NCBI RefSeq assembly: GCF_002564045.1
Contig: NZ_PDJK01000002.1
Span: forward strand, 868,001 to 932,000
DNA from: Amycolatopsis sulphurea
Lineage (GTDB): Bacteria; Actinomycetota; Actinomycetes; Mycobacteriales; Pseudonocardiaceae
Direction of reading: 5' to 3'
DNA length: 64,000 nucleotides
Positions 26,753 to 38,700 of the stretch are shown in pieces. The translations under genes were made by a program, and so were the position numbers. How positions within the stretch are numbered: position 1 is the first letter of the stretch; the number at the start of each line of letters is the position of its first letter. Under the pieces are notes generated by a model. The model saw only the letters and a program-made list of their open reading frames with translations, was not told the DNA's origin and searched no databases.

Positions 26753-28431
26753 TCGGCACTCCCCAGACGCACGGGCCGCGCGTCCAGCTGGGGCAGGTAG
26801 CCCAGCCGGTCGCGATGCCAGGGCTCGGTTCCCCCGCTCTCCCACGCCCGGAACCGCACTCCCAGCTCCTGGCACAGGAACTGGGCGAGAAACCGGCCGG
26901 AGGAGGCGGCCCGGATCAGCCCGCCCATCGACACCCATTGCCCGGCCATGGAGAAGCCGGACAGGCCGGGCAGCTGCATCCGGTCCTTGTTGGTCAGTTT
27001 GGTCACCACGTCTTCGGCGTCGGAGAACGCTTTCCAGGCCAGGATGCTGCCGTTGAAGTTGCCGGTGTAGCGCTTCGTCGTCGCCGGGGTGGCCACGTCC
27101 ACCAGTTCGATCCGCTCGCCGATCCCCGGGTAACGCCGCTCCAGGAACTTCCGCACGAACTCGCCCGCCGCGTGCTTGCGGCTCCGGTAGTCCTTGCGAT
27201 CGGCGGCACGCAGCTTCTGCCAGTACTCGAAATCGCTGAAGTACGTACAGTGCAACACCGATTTGCCCGGCGGGGTGAACCCGTCGGAGTACTGCGAGCG
27301 CAGCTGCACCACCAGGCTGTTCTGCAAGGCGCCCGGCAGCTCGGCGGCCTCGTCGGAGTCGAGCAGGTAGGTGGTGCTGTGCGCGCCGTCCGAGTCCAGG
27401 TCGCCGTCGATACCCACGAAGACGGAGAACACGGCGGGAAACAGATTGCCCGGCTTGGTCAGCAGATCGTCGTAAAGCTTGTCGATCGTCGGGTTGGTGT
27501 ACTTCCCTTCGAGCAGCCCGTAGATCGTGGTGTAGCCGTCGCAAGCGGACACGACGTGGTCGGCGTAGTGCCGCTCCCCGTTGCGCAGCTCGACGCCGAC
27601 GGCGCGGCCGTTTTCGACCAGTACGCGTTCGGCTCGCGCCCGATAGTTGATCACGCCGCCGAGTGCGGTATACCGGTCTTCGATGGAGCGGGCCAGCCCG
27701 AGCGAACCGCCCTGCGGGAATCCCGCGTTGCCGTGATAGGCGCCGGCCATGTTGAACAGGAACGGCAGCATCGGAAAGCCCTGCGGGTCCTGGAAGAAGA
27801 TGTTGCGGAACGCCTTGCGCAGCAACGGATCGGTGAACCGGTCGGCGAAGGTGTGCATCTGCGTCGCGGCCGTGCGCCAGAACAGCCGGAACGCCGGCAC
27901 CACGGTCCGCAGCGTGCGCAGCTTCTCCCGCAACGGCTGCAGCGGCGGTGGCGTGAGAAACGGGTACAGCTCGATCGCGATGAACCGCCGCAGGTCCCGG
28001 CAGAACGCCTTGATCAGCTTCGCGTCCGCCGGGGAGACCTCCAGCAGGTGCCGTTGCAGCCGGTCGGGGTCGTTGTAGAAGGTCACCGACCGGCCGTCGG
28101 TGCCGACGACCTTGTTGAACATCTCGAAGTCCCGGACCGTCTTGCCGTCCAGCGCGCCCAGTTCCCGCCACACCTGGTTGGCGTCGTTGCCGGGCGCGGT
28201 CCCGATCAGCCACTCGATGCAGTAGTCGAAAATGTAGCCCTCGCGCGACCACGCCGTGCAGCAGCCGCCGGGCAGCACGTGCTTTTCGAAGATGCGGGTG
28301 TCCATGCCGCTCATCTGCGCGTAGCAGCCGGTGGACATCCCGGACACGCCACCGCCGATGATGATGACCCTCGGTCTCCCACCGGGGCGCGAGTCGCGTG
28401 CGGTCCAGTCCGGTTCGTACTTCACCGGCAT
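26749..28431 (-). CDS. Phytoene desaturase-like FAD oxidoreductase (first of pair)
   Basis: This is a 560-residue flavoprotein with RVIIIGGGVSGMSTGCYAQ near the start, PGGCCTAWSREGYIFDYC in the substrate entry region, and GLSGFSMAGQWVSMGGLI at the C-terminal FAD site. A 20-residue N-terminal extension precedes the FAD motif. It lies 55 bp after the P450 gene and is coupled to the second FAD gene by an ATGA overlap. It probably acts in the first ring closure of the macrolactam, by analogy with IkaB, FtdC and OX enzymes. Confidence 0.88.
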   Translation of the reverse strand: MPVKYEPDWTARDSRPGGRPRVIIIGGGVSGMSTGCYAQMSGMDTRIFEKHVLPGGCCTAWSREGYIFDYCIEWLIGTAPGNDANQVWRELGALDGKTVRDFEMFNKVVGTDGRSVTFYNDPDRLQRHLLEVSPADAKLIKAFCRDLRRFIAIELYPFLTPPPLQPLREKLRTLRTVVPAFRLFWRTAATQMHTFADRFTDPLLRKAFRNIFFQDPQGFPMLPFLFNMAGAYHGNAGFPQGGSLGLARSIEDRYTALGGVINYRARAERVLVENGRAVGVELRNGERHYADHVVSACDGYTTIYGLLEGKYTNPTIDKLYDDLLTKPGNLFPAVFSVFVGIDGDLDSDGAHSTTYLLDSDEAAELPGALQNSLVVQLRSQYSDGFTPPGKSVLHCTYFSDFEYWQKLRAADRKDYRSRKHAAGEFVRKFLERRYPGIGERIELVDVATPATTKRYTGNFNGSILAWKAFSDAEDVVTKLTNKDRMQLPGLSGFSMAGQWVSMGGLIRAASSGRFLAQFLCQELGVRFRAWESGGTEPWHRDRLGYLPQLDARPVRLGSAE

Positions 28432-28486
28432 CGCCGATCCTCCAGCCGCCGTGTCGTTTTCGCTTGCGCTCGGCGTTCGAATGCGT

Positions 28487-29701
28487 TCACCACTGCACCG
28501 GCAGCCGTTCCAGCCGGCGCATGACCACTTCCGGCTCCCAGATCAGCTCGTGTTCGGGCACCGCAAGCCGCAGCCCCGGCAGGCGGGTCACCAGTGCCGT
28601 CAGCACGGCCTGCAGTTCCAGCCTGGCCAGGTGAGCACCGAGGCAGTAGTGCATCCCATGGCTGAAGGCCAAGTGCTGCGTGGGCGTTCTGGTCAGGTCC
28701 AGCAGGTCCCCGTCCGCGGTCAGCGCCCGGTCCCGGTTGGCCGAGGCGATGGAGGCGATCACCGACTCGCCCGCCCGGATCACCGTGCCGTTGATCTCCA
28801 GGTCCTCCAGCGCGATCAGGGGATTCTCGGCCGTGTTGCGGATCGGTGTGAAGCGCAGCAGTTCCTCGACCGCGTCGGGCACCCGATCCGGCTCGGCGAC
28901 CAGCAGCTCGTAGCGAGTCCGGTCGCTGAGCAGGAGGTAGGTGTAGTTGGCGAGCTGATTGGCGGTGGTCTCGTAGCCGGCCAGCACGATGGTCACCGCC
29001 AGGTCGACCAGGTCCGGCTCGGACAGCCGGTCGTCGGCGTCCCTGGCCTGCACCATGGCGCTGAGCAGATCCCCGGCGGGCTGCTTCCGGCGCTGGGCCA
29101 CCACCCCGGCCATGTAGCGACGGAACTCCTCCCACGCGGCCCGCAGTTCTTCCATGCCATACGCCGAATTGGCCATCAGCACGCCGCCGAGACGCTGGAT
29201 GATCTCCCGGTCCGCATACGGGATCCCGAACATCTCCCGGACCACCGTGATCGGCATCGGCCGGGCGAGAAGTTCGACGAAGTCCGCGGGCGCACCGTGC
29301 GACACGAGGCCGTCGACGAGCTGCCAGGCGAGTTCGTCCAGCCGTGGCCGCAGTTCGGCGATCCGGCGCGGGGTGAACGCCCGCAGCGTCAGCCGGTGCA
29401 GCCGGGCATGCTCCGGTCCATCCATTGTGGACAGAAGTCCGGCCGGGATGAACGTCTGGTGCGGCCGGGGCACGTCGCGCCCCACCGTGGCCTCCCGGCT
29501 CAGCCGCGCATCGGAGAGCACTTTGCGCACGTCGGCGTAGCGGGTGACCAGCCAGGCCCAGCCGCCGTAGGGCAGCTGCACCCGGGACACCGGTTCGTGC
29601 TCACGCAGATAGGCGTAGGTCGCGTCCAGCTCGGGTCCCGCCCGGTCCGGGAACGGGTAGGGCCGCATCACTCGCGCGGTCGATTCGGACGAGGTCATCA
29701 C
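28487..29701 (-). CDS. Cytochrome P450 (tetramate macrolactam tailoring)
   Basis: This is a 404-residue bacterial class P450. The I-helix oxygen-activation motif AGYETT is at 241-246, ExxR is within EELLR, and the haem ligand Cys353 is in AFSHGMHYCLGAH. Related clusters carry a P450 that hydroxylates or epoxidises the polycycle (FtdF and IkaD types). Its ATGATG start overlaps the PKS-NRPS stop, so translation is coupled. It is the first tailoring gene here, whereas known clusters usually place the P450 last. Confidence 0.92.
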   Translation of the reverse strand: MMTSSESTARVMRPYPFPDRAGPELDATYAYLREHEPVSRVQLPYGGWAWLVTRYADVRKVLSDARLSREATVGRDVPRPHQTFIPAGLLSTMDGPEHARLHRLTLRAFTPRRIAELRPRLDELAWQLVDGLVSHGAPADFVELLARPMPITVVREMFGIPYADREIIQRLGGVLMANSAYGMEELRAAWEEFRRYMAGVVAQRRKQPAGDLLSAMVQARDADDRLSEPDLVDLAVTIVLAGYETTANQLANYTYLLLSDRTRYELLVAEPDRVPDAVEELLRFTPIRNTAENPLIALEDLEINGTVIRAGESVIASIASANRDRALTADGDLLDLTRTPTQHLAFSHGMHYCLGAHLARLELQAVLTALVTRLPGLRLAVPEHELIWEPEVVMRRLERLPVQW

Positions 29702-32700
29702 GCGGTCACCTCCGAAGAAGTGGTGAGCCGGGCTGTGACGGGCATCCTCGGGGCCGGTGGTTCGCCCCGCGACGGATCCCCGGCCAGTACTGCGCGGATC
29801 AGGTTGGCGTTGTCGCCGATGTAGTCCTCGTCGAACATCTCGGCGTGTTCACCGAACCCGCGCAGCACGGAGCTGCTCGTGGTGGACGAGCCGTGCCAGG
29901 TGCCGCCGGCCTCCACCCCGTACAGCGCCACCTTGTACTGGTCGGAGACGACCGTGACGGGAGCCGCCGTCACGCCGGTGTTCGGTGTACGGCTGGAGAA
30001 TTCCAGGTACTCCTTGGCCTGGTTGGCCGTTTCCGTCGCGACGATCTCCGAGCCGGTGTGCCTGCGCAGGTGTTCACTGAGTTCTCGCTCGAAGGTCTCC
30101 CAGTGCTCCTTGCGGAGCACGAACTGCTCGGGCACGCGATAGGAGTCCATGATGATCACATGGCTCACCTCGCGCCCGCGCCGCTCCAGTTCCTTGGCGA
30201 CCTCGAAGGCGAGGTTGCCGCCGAGCGAGTACCCGAGCACCGTGCAGGCACCCTCTGCTTGCAGGGACTCGACCAGATCGGCGTAGCGGGCCACCTTGTC
30301 GGCGCCGACGAGGTAGTTGAACGCCACGAAGTGCCGCTCCGGCAGGTGCGCGGCGAACTGCCGGTACACCAGGCCGTGCCCACCCGCGGGCGGGAAGCAG
30401 AACACCGTCTCCGGCCCCTCGGGGTTGAACCGCAGGTAGGGCTCGGCGCTGCCGATCCGGCCCAGGACGCTGTTCTCCAGGCTCTTGGCCATGCCATGCA
30501 GGGTGGTGACCTTGAACAGCGCGCTGACCGGGATGGTGACGTTGAATTCCTTCTGCAGGTGGTAGATCAGCTCGATCAGCTTGATCGAGCTGCCGCCCGA
30601 GGCGAAGAAGTCCTGCTGCCGCCCGGCCCGCTCCAGGCCGAGCAGCCCGCACCAGTGCTCGGCCATCCGCTGTTCGTAGAGGGTGACCGGCGGTTCGTGC
30701 GCCAGCTCGCCCGCTCCCCCGTCCGGGGTGGGCAGGGCGGCCAGGTCGACCTTGCCGTTGGGGGTCAGCGGCAGTTCGGCCAGCTCGACGAAGTGGGACG
30801 GGATCATGAAGGTCGGCAGGCTCTCGGTCAGGTGACCGCGCAGCCCGTGCCGGTCCAGCTCGGTCCCGGGCACCGGCACGCAGTAGGCGCACAGCACGGT
30901 GTCCCCGTGGTCCCCGTCGTCGGTGCGCGTCGTGACCACGGCCTGTGCCAGCTGCGGCCAGGTGGCCAGCCTGGTCTCGATCTCGCCGATCTCGATGCGG
31001 TGGCCACGCACCTTGATCTGGGCATCGGCCCGGCCCAGCAGGTGCACGGCACCCTCGGAATCCCAGCGCGCCAGGTCGCCGGTGCGGTAGAGCCGCACCT
31101 GCTCGCCGTCCAGAGACCGGGTGACGAAGCGCTGCGCGGTCAGCTCCGGATCGTCGACGTAACCGGTGGCCACGCCGTCGCCGCCGATCCACAGCTCACC
31201 GGAGACACCCGGCGGCACGGGTTCGCCGCGCTCGTCGAGCACGTACAGCGCACTGCCCGGCAACGGCTGCCCGATCGGCACCATCATGGCCGGGTCGAGA
31301 TCCTCGGCCGTCCCCTCGAAGTAGGAGCTGTCGATGGTGGCCTCGGACAGGCCGTAGGAGTTGATCACCCTGGTCTGCTCGCCGGCCAGCGCGCGCAGCC
31401 GCCGGTACTCCGCCACCTTCCAGGCATCGGAGCCGACGACGAGCAGACGCAGGAAGTCCAGGCGCTTGTCCTCGCGCTCGCAGTAGCTCATCAGGCCGCG
31501 GACCACGGCCGGCACGAACTCGCCGCAGTCGACCCGCTCGTCCAGCATCGTGCGGTACAGCAGCGCGGTGTTGAACAGCAGCTCCCGGCCGATGAGCACC
31601 AGCGTGCCGCCGGAGCACAGCGCCCGGACCAGGTCGCCGGTGAACACGTCGAAGGAGAAGCTGGCCATCTGCAGGTGCACCCGGGCATCGGTGTCCAGCC
31701 GGTACTCCCGGCGCCACGCCTGGTAGGCCGTGGCCAGGTTGTGGTGGCCGACCTCGACCGCCTTCGGCTCACCAGTGGACCCGGAGGTGTAGATGACGTA
31801 GGCCGGATCAGCCGGGTCCACTGTGGACGGAAGGTCGGCCGGCGGGACGTCCGAAGCGGCCAGTTCCGCCAGGGTCACCACCCGTTCGGCCAGTCCGGCC
31901 GGGGCAGGCCGGTCGGCCAGGACGATCCGGGCGCCGGCGTGGCCGGTCATGTAGGCCAGCCGTTCGGCCGGGTACCCCGGATCCAGCGGCAGGTAGGCCC
32001 CGCCCGCCCGCAGCACGGCCAGTACCGCGACGACCAGATCCGGCGTCTTGTCCAGGAACAATCCCACCAGGGAGCCCGCCCCGACGCCGAGGCCACGCAG
32101 CTTCCCGGCCAGTTCCCGCGAACGCCGATCGAGTTCGGCGTAGGTCAGCCGCCGGGCCGGTCCCGACTCGGCAGGCGCCGACACCGCGACGGCCTCCGGA
32201 TGCTCGACGGCGGCCCGGCCGATCAGCTCGTGCACCGGGACCGCGGTTTCGACCCCGTCACGAACGCCGCTCCACTGCCGCAGGATGCGCTGCCGTTCCC
32301 CTGCGGTGAGCAGCTCCGTCCGCTTCGCGGGCGCTGTGGCGTCCGCGCTGGTCAGAGCGCCGAGCAGGGTGGTGTAGTGCCCGGCGATGCGGGTCATCGT
32401 CTCGGGCAGGAACAAGTCGGTGTTGTACTTGAACACGCAGCGGAAGCGCCCCGCCGCCTCGTCCTCGTACACCGACAGGGTCAGGTCGAACTGGCCCTCC
32501 TCCTCGGGCAATTCGATGTAGTCCAGCCGGTAGCCGTACTTCTCGGTGGCCACCCGGTGGTGCAGCAGGATGAACATGGCCTGGAACACCGCCGACCGGC
32601 TGGGGTCGTGCTGCAGGCCGAGCTTGTCCACCAGCAGCACGAACGGGTACTCCTGGTTGTCCAGTCCATTGAGGACAGTCGTGCGCACCTGATCCAGCAG

Positions 32701-35700
32701 CTCGGCCACCGTGGGATCCCCGGCCAGGTCGACCCGCAACGGCAGCGGGTTGACGAAGTAGCCGTAGACCGAGGCGAACTCCTCCTGCGTACGCCCGGTC
32801 ACCGGGCTGCCGACGATCACGTCGTCCTGGCCCGAATAACGGTGCAGCAGCAGGTAATAGGCCGCCATCAGGACCACGTACACCGTGGTGTTGTGCTCCT
32901 GCGCCATAGCGTGCACCCGGGCGCTCAGGTCGGTGTCCAGCGCGAAGAACTCCGAAGCGCCGTTGTGGCTCTGCACCGCCGGCCTCGGCTTGTCCGTGGG
33001 CAGGGCCAGCATGGGCACCTCGGCAGGCAGATGATCCCGCCAGTAGGCGAGCATCCGGTCCGCCTCCGGGGAGGCCAGGAACCTGTTCTGCCAGTTCAGG
33101 AAGTCCAGGTAGCGCGCGGTCACCGGCGGCAGCTGCACCCGGCGGCCCTGGCGCAGGCCTTCGTAGATCTCCAGCAGCTCCTCGATGAAGGTGAACGTGG
33201 AGATCGCGTCGGAGATGACATGGTGCACCGCCTTGACGATCACCCAGCGATCCACGCCCCGCTTGAACAGCCGGAACCGGATCAGCGGATCCCGTTCCAG
33301 GTCATACGGCGCCCGGTACTCGGCGATGATCATCCGGTAGATCTCGTCCCAGCCGCGGTCCTGCACGTCGAACAGGGCCACGTCGGCGTTGGCCTCGGCG
33401 GAGATCCGCTGGACCGGCCGTCCCCGCTCGTGCGTGAAAGTGGCCCGCAGGCTGGGATGCCGTTCGACCAGCGCGCGGTAGGCCTCGAACATCAGCTCGG
33501 GGTCGAGTTCGACCCGGACCTCCACCGCGCCGCCGATGTTGTAGGCGAAGCCGTCGGGGTGCAGCTGCTTGAGGAACCACAGCGCTTTCTGGTTCTGGGT
33601 CAGCGGGTACGCGGTCTCGTCCTCGAAGATCTCGACCGCGCTGCCGCCGGTCCCCTCGCCCTCGGCCGAGACCAGGGTGGCCAGGCTGTCACAGATGTGG
33701 GTGACCAGGTCGCCGATCGGTGTGCCACCGAGCAGCGTGACGACCGGCAGTGCGGTCTTCAGCTCGGTGTGGATGCGGGCCCGGAGTTCCATCGCCAGCA
33801 GCGAATCCAGCCCCAGGGCAAGCAGATTCTGCGCAAGATCGACCTGTTCGGCCGGTACCCGCAGCACGTCCGCGACCAGCGCGGTGAGGTGCTCGGTCAC
33901 CAGTTCCCCGCGCCGTTCTTCGCCGACTGCCGCGAATTCCTCGAGCAGGCTGCCGCCTTCGGCGCTTTCCGCGCTGCCTGCGGCCGCGGCCAGTTCGGTG
34001 ACCAGCGTGGGCGGCTCGGGGTACCAGGCCAGGAAGACCGGCCAGTCGACGACGGTCGCGATCAGCAACTGGGCGTGGTCCTGCCCGAGGACGCGCTCCA
34101 GCACCGCCATGCCCGCGTCCGGGGACAGCGAGGTCATGCCCCGGCTGTTGCGGTAGTGCTCGATCAGCCCGAGCTCGGAGATCATGCCGGTGGCCCACGG
34201 GCCCCAGTCCAGGCTCAGCGCGGGCAGGCCGCGGGCGCGGCGGTGGTGTGCCAGCGCGTCCAGGAAGGCGTTGCCCGCCGCGTAGTTGGCCTGACCGGCC
34301 GTGGTGACCAGCGAGGCGATCGAGGCGAACAGGACGAAGTGGTCCAGCGGTTCCGCACTCAGGTGGTGGTGCAGCAGGTAGGCACCGATCACCTTGGGGT
34401 CGTGGACCGAGTCGTACACGTCGCGGTCCATCTCGGCGATCAGGGTGTCCCGGACGTGACCGGCGAGGTGGAACACGCCCCTGATCGGCGGGCTGCCCGC
34501 GCGCCGGTAGCCCGCCAGCCAGGTGGCCAAGGCCTGCTCGTCGGTGATGTCCAGCGGCGCCAGGATCGGATGCGCGCCCAGTGCCTCCAGCTCCCGCACG
34601 AACGCGGCGTTGCGGCCCAGCGGGGTGTCCGGATCAAGCTCCGGCCACTGGTCGCGCTCGGGCATCCTGCTGCGTCCCATCAGGATCAGCCTGCGTGCGC
34701 CGCGCTTGACCAGCGTGCGGCACAACAGCTTGCCGAGCGCACCGAACGCACCGGTGACCAGGTAACTGCCGTCGGCGCGCAGCCTGGGCGGCAACGGCCG
34801 GGTCAGCTCGGTGACCTGACGCAGCCGGCTGGTGAATCGGACATCGCCACGCAAGGCGATCTCGTCCTCGCCGTCCTCGGCCGCGATCTCCCGCAACAGC
34901 GACTGCGCGTCGTCCCGGTGACCACCGGTGCCGGGCGGATCGAGGTCGATCAGTTTGCCGCGGTTGCCGGCCAGCTCCTGGTTCCACAGCACGCGGCCGA
35001 TGCCCCACGCGGGCGCGGCCAGCGGCTCGACGGCGTCTTCGGCCACGACTGCCTGGGTGCCCCGGGTGACGACGTACAGCTTGCCCGCGGCCTTGCTGTT
35101 CAGGACCGCCTGGGCCAGCGCGATCAGTGAATAGCCGCCCACCGTTCCGTACTCGCCGAACCGATCCACGACGACCTCGTCGACGGTCGGCAGGTCCAGA
35201 TGCCACAGGTGCACGATCGCGTCGAACCGGGCGCCTTCGGCGGCCAGGTCGGTGAGCAGCCGGCCCAGGTCCTCGGCGGAGCCGGGCACCACGGAGGACT
35301 CGCCGGAGCCGCTCCGGTAGCAGCTGCCCTGGCGCACCAGGTGGCAGGTGCCGCCCGCTTCGGTGGCCAGCGCGGCCAGTTCGTCGCCAAGCCCTTGCTC
35401 GTCGGCGAGAATCAGCAGGTTCCGGCCGACGGTCGCGGTCTCCAGCTCGGGCAGTTCGTCCCAGGTCATGCCGGCCAGCCAGCCGTCGATGGTGCCGAGT
35501 CCGACGGCCATGGAGGCCTTCTCCACATCACCGACGCGGAACCCGCCGACCCGGCCCAGAGGCCGCCCATCGGCGGCGTACACCGCGATGTCGCCAGTCA
35601 CTTCACTACCGGACTTCCGGGTGAAGGTCGCATGCGCCCAGATCGGCTGGTCGCCGATGTCCTCGAAGCGGATCTCCTCGATCGTCAGCGGCAGGCGGAT

Positions 35701-38700
35701 CCCTTCGGTCCGATCCTCGTCCAGGATCAGCGGGGTCAGCAACGACTGGAAGCAGGAGTCCATCAGGGTCGGGTGGACGTGGTGGCCCTCCGCGCCGTCA
35801 TCCAGCGCGGCAGCCGGGCTGATGCGAGCCAATGCCTCGCCAGGAGCCAGCCACACCTCGTCGATGCCCTGGAACGCCGGACCGTAGTGATAGCCCAGCT
35901 CGGCCAGCTCCGCGTAGCAGCCGGCGCCGTCCAGATGCCGTACACCGCGGGCCTGGATTCCGTCGAGGTCCAAGGCCGGTCCGAACTCGCGGCGCTGCTG
36001 CGACCGGACCACACCGGTCGCGTGCAGGGTCGGCTCCTGACCTTCGCCGGCCACGGTGGCGATGCCGAACGTGCCGTCCTGCGAGGAGAACGACAGCTGC
36101 ACGGCGCGCGTGTCGGCCTCCGGCAGCACCAGCGCTTTCCGCAGCTCGATGTCCGCCAAGGACACACCGGCGCCCACGGCACCGGTCAGCGCGCGCACCG
36201 CCTGTGCGGCCATCTCCAGGTACCCCGCGGCAGGGAACACCACGGTGCCCTCGATCTGGTGATCACGCAGGTAGGGCAGCGCCTCCAGATCCAGGCGGGC
36301 CTCCCACACCGGCTCGGCGCCCGCCGTGCGGCGGCCCAGCAGCGGGTGATCGAGCCGGCCGAGCCGGATCTGGGCCACCGGCTCGGGCTCCACCCAGTAC
36401 CGGTCGCGCTTCCACGGATAACGGGGCAGCGGCACCTGCTCGCCTACCGGATACTGCGTGGTCCAGTCGATGGCGACGCCGCGGTTGTGCAGCGCGGCCA
36501 GCGACATGGCCATCTGCGCGGGCTCGTCCTCCTCGCGGCGGATCGAAGGCACGGTCAGGCCGTCCGCTTCCCGCGCGGCCAGGCATTCCTTGATCGAGTA
36601 CGCCAGCACGGGGTGCGGGCCGATCTCCAGGAACAGGTCGTGACCGTCGTCGACGAGACGATCGATGGCGGCGTGGAAGTAGACGCTGTGCCGGACGTTG
36701 TCCCACCAGTACTCGGCATCCAGCTCGGTACCGTGCGCGTTGGCCTTGCGCGCGGTGAGGTAGAGCGGCACCTCAGCCGGCCGAGCCTCCAGGCCCGCCA
36801 GCGAGGACAGCAGCTCGTCCTTGATCATCTCCATCCGCGCGCTGTGGTAGGGCACGCCGACGGTGAGGAACTTGGCGAAGATCTGCTCCTCGGTCAGGTC
36901 CGCGGCGATCTCGGCCAGCGCGTCCCGATCCCCGGCCAGGGTGATCGCGGTCGGGCTGTTGATCGCGGCCACGGAGGCGCGGTCGCCGTAGGGTGCCACC
37001 CGGCGCAGCGCCTCCGGTTCGGACAGGCTGACCGCGAGCATCGTGCCGGTGCCGACCAGCTTCTGCTGCAACCGGCTGCGGTGGATGGCGACCTTGACCG
37101 CGTCTTCCAGGGTGTAGACCCCGGCCTCGTAGAAAGCCGCGATCTCGCCGGTGCTGTGCCCGACGATGGCGTCCGGCCGCACCCCGCGCGCCCGCCACAT
37201 CGCGGCGAGCGCGAGCTGCAGGGCGAAGTTGGCCGGCTGGGCCAGCCAGGTCTCGCTCATCTGCGAGCCGGCCTGCTCCGCGGTCAGCTCCTTGATCAGC
37301 GACCATCCGGCGATCTTGCCGATCTCCTGATCGCAGCGTTCGATCATCGACCGGTAGACCGGGTCGCTCTCGTAGAGCCGGCGGCCCATCGCCCACCACT
37401 GCGGCCCCATCCCGGTGAACACCCAGGCCAGCCGCTGGTAGCCGGACTGCCCGGTGAGCGCGTGCGGATGAGCTTGGCCGTGCGTGAATTCCCCGAGCCG
37501 CTCGTCCAGCGACTCCGGCGTCGAGTACACAATGGACAGTCGCGATTCGAGGTGCTGACGGCGCCGGGCCAGCGTGTAGCCGATGTCGCGCGCCGCCTGT
37601 GCCGTGCCACCGGCGGCCGCGAGTTCGCCCCGGATACCTTCGGCCATCTCGGACAGGGCCGCCGGATCGCGCGTGGTCAAGGGCAGCACGTGATACTCGG
37701 CGGCGGCCGGGGATTCGGGCGCCGGCCGTTCACGTGGCGGCGCCTCCGCGAGCAGGACATGGGCGTTGGTGCCGCCGAAGCCGAAGGAGTTCACCCCGGC
37801 CAGCGCCGGCCCCTCGTGTTCGGGCCACGCGGTGAGTTCGGTGGGGATGTCGAAGGGCAGCGCAGCCAGGTCGATCGCGGGGTTGACCTGGTCGAGGTTG
37901 ATGTGCGGCGGAATCTGCCGGTACTTCAGCGCCAGCGTGGTCTTGATCAGCCCGGCGATACCCGCGGCCGATTCGGTGTGCCCGATGTTGGTCTTGACCG
38001 AGCCCACGTAGCAGCGGCTGCCCGGCTCGCGGCCGACGGCCAGCGCCTTGCCCAGCGCGTTGGCCTCCAGCGGATCACCGACCGGCGTGGAGGTGCCGTG
38101 CGCCTCGATGTACTGCAATGCCCCGGGCCGGATACCCGCGTCGGCACAGACCTGCTCGATCAGGCGAACCTGGGCGTCGGGGTTGGGGACGGTGATGCCG
38201 TTGGTGTGGCCGTCCTGGTTGACGCCGCTCCCGATGATCACCGCGTGGACCGGATCACCGTCGCGCAAGGCGTCGTCCAGGCGCTTGAGCGCCACTATTC
38301 CGACGCCCTCGGCACGCACATATCCGTCGGCCGACGCGTCGAAAGTACGCGATTTCCCTTCGGCCGAGAGGAAACCGCCCCGGGTCTCGGCGATGGTGTA
38401 CTGCGGCGCCGAATGCAGCAGGGTACCACCGGCCAGCGCCAGATTCGTTTCGCCCCGCTGCAGGCTCTGGCAGGCCAGGTGCACGGCGACCAGCGAGGAA
38501 CTGCAGGCCGTGTCCAGGGAAACGCTCGGCCCGCGAAAATCGAAGCAGTAGGAAATCCGGTTGGAGACCATCGTCATCATGGTCCCGGTCGCGGTGTGCG
38601 CGGCCAGCGTCCGGAAGCTCAGATCGGCGAACTGCACGATCTTGTAATCCAGGGTGAACGCGCCGACGAACACACCCACGTCCGAACCGGCCAATTCCCC

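Noticed and set aside
25046..28252. Apparent 1068-residue minus-strand fusion spanning both FAD oxidoreductases
   Set aside because: Only its second part has FAD oxidoreductase text. The first part is an out-of-frame reading of the other FAD gene, whose true frame starts at 28431 and ends with an ATGA overlap.
29845..35130. Very long plus-strand open frame opposite the PKS-NRPS gene (and a second at 35200-39222)
   Set aside because: High-GC coding DNA leaves the opposite strand open. The text is His/Arg/Gln/Gly-rich without domains, while the minus strand has every catalytic motif of the megasynthase.
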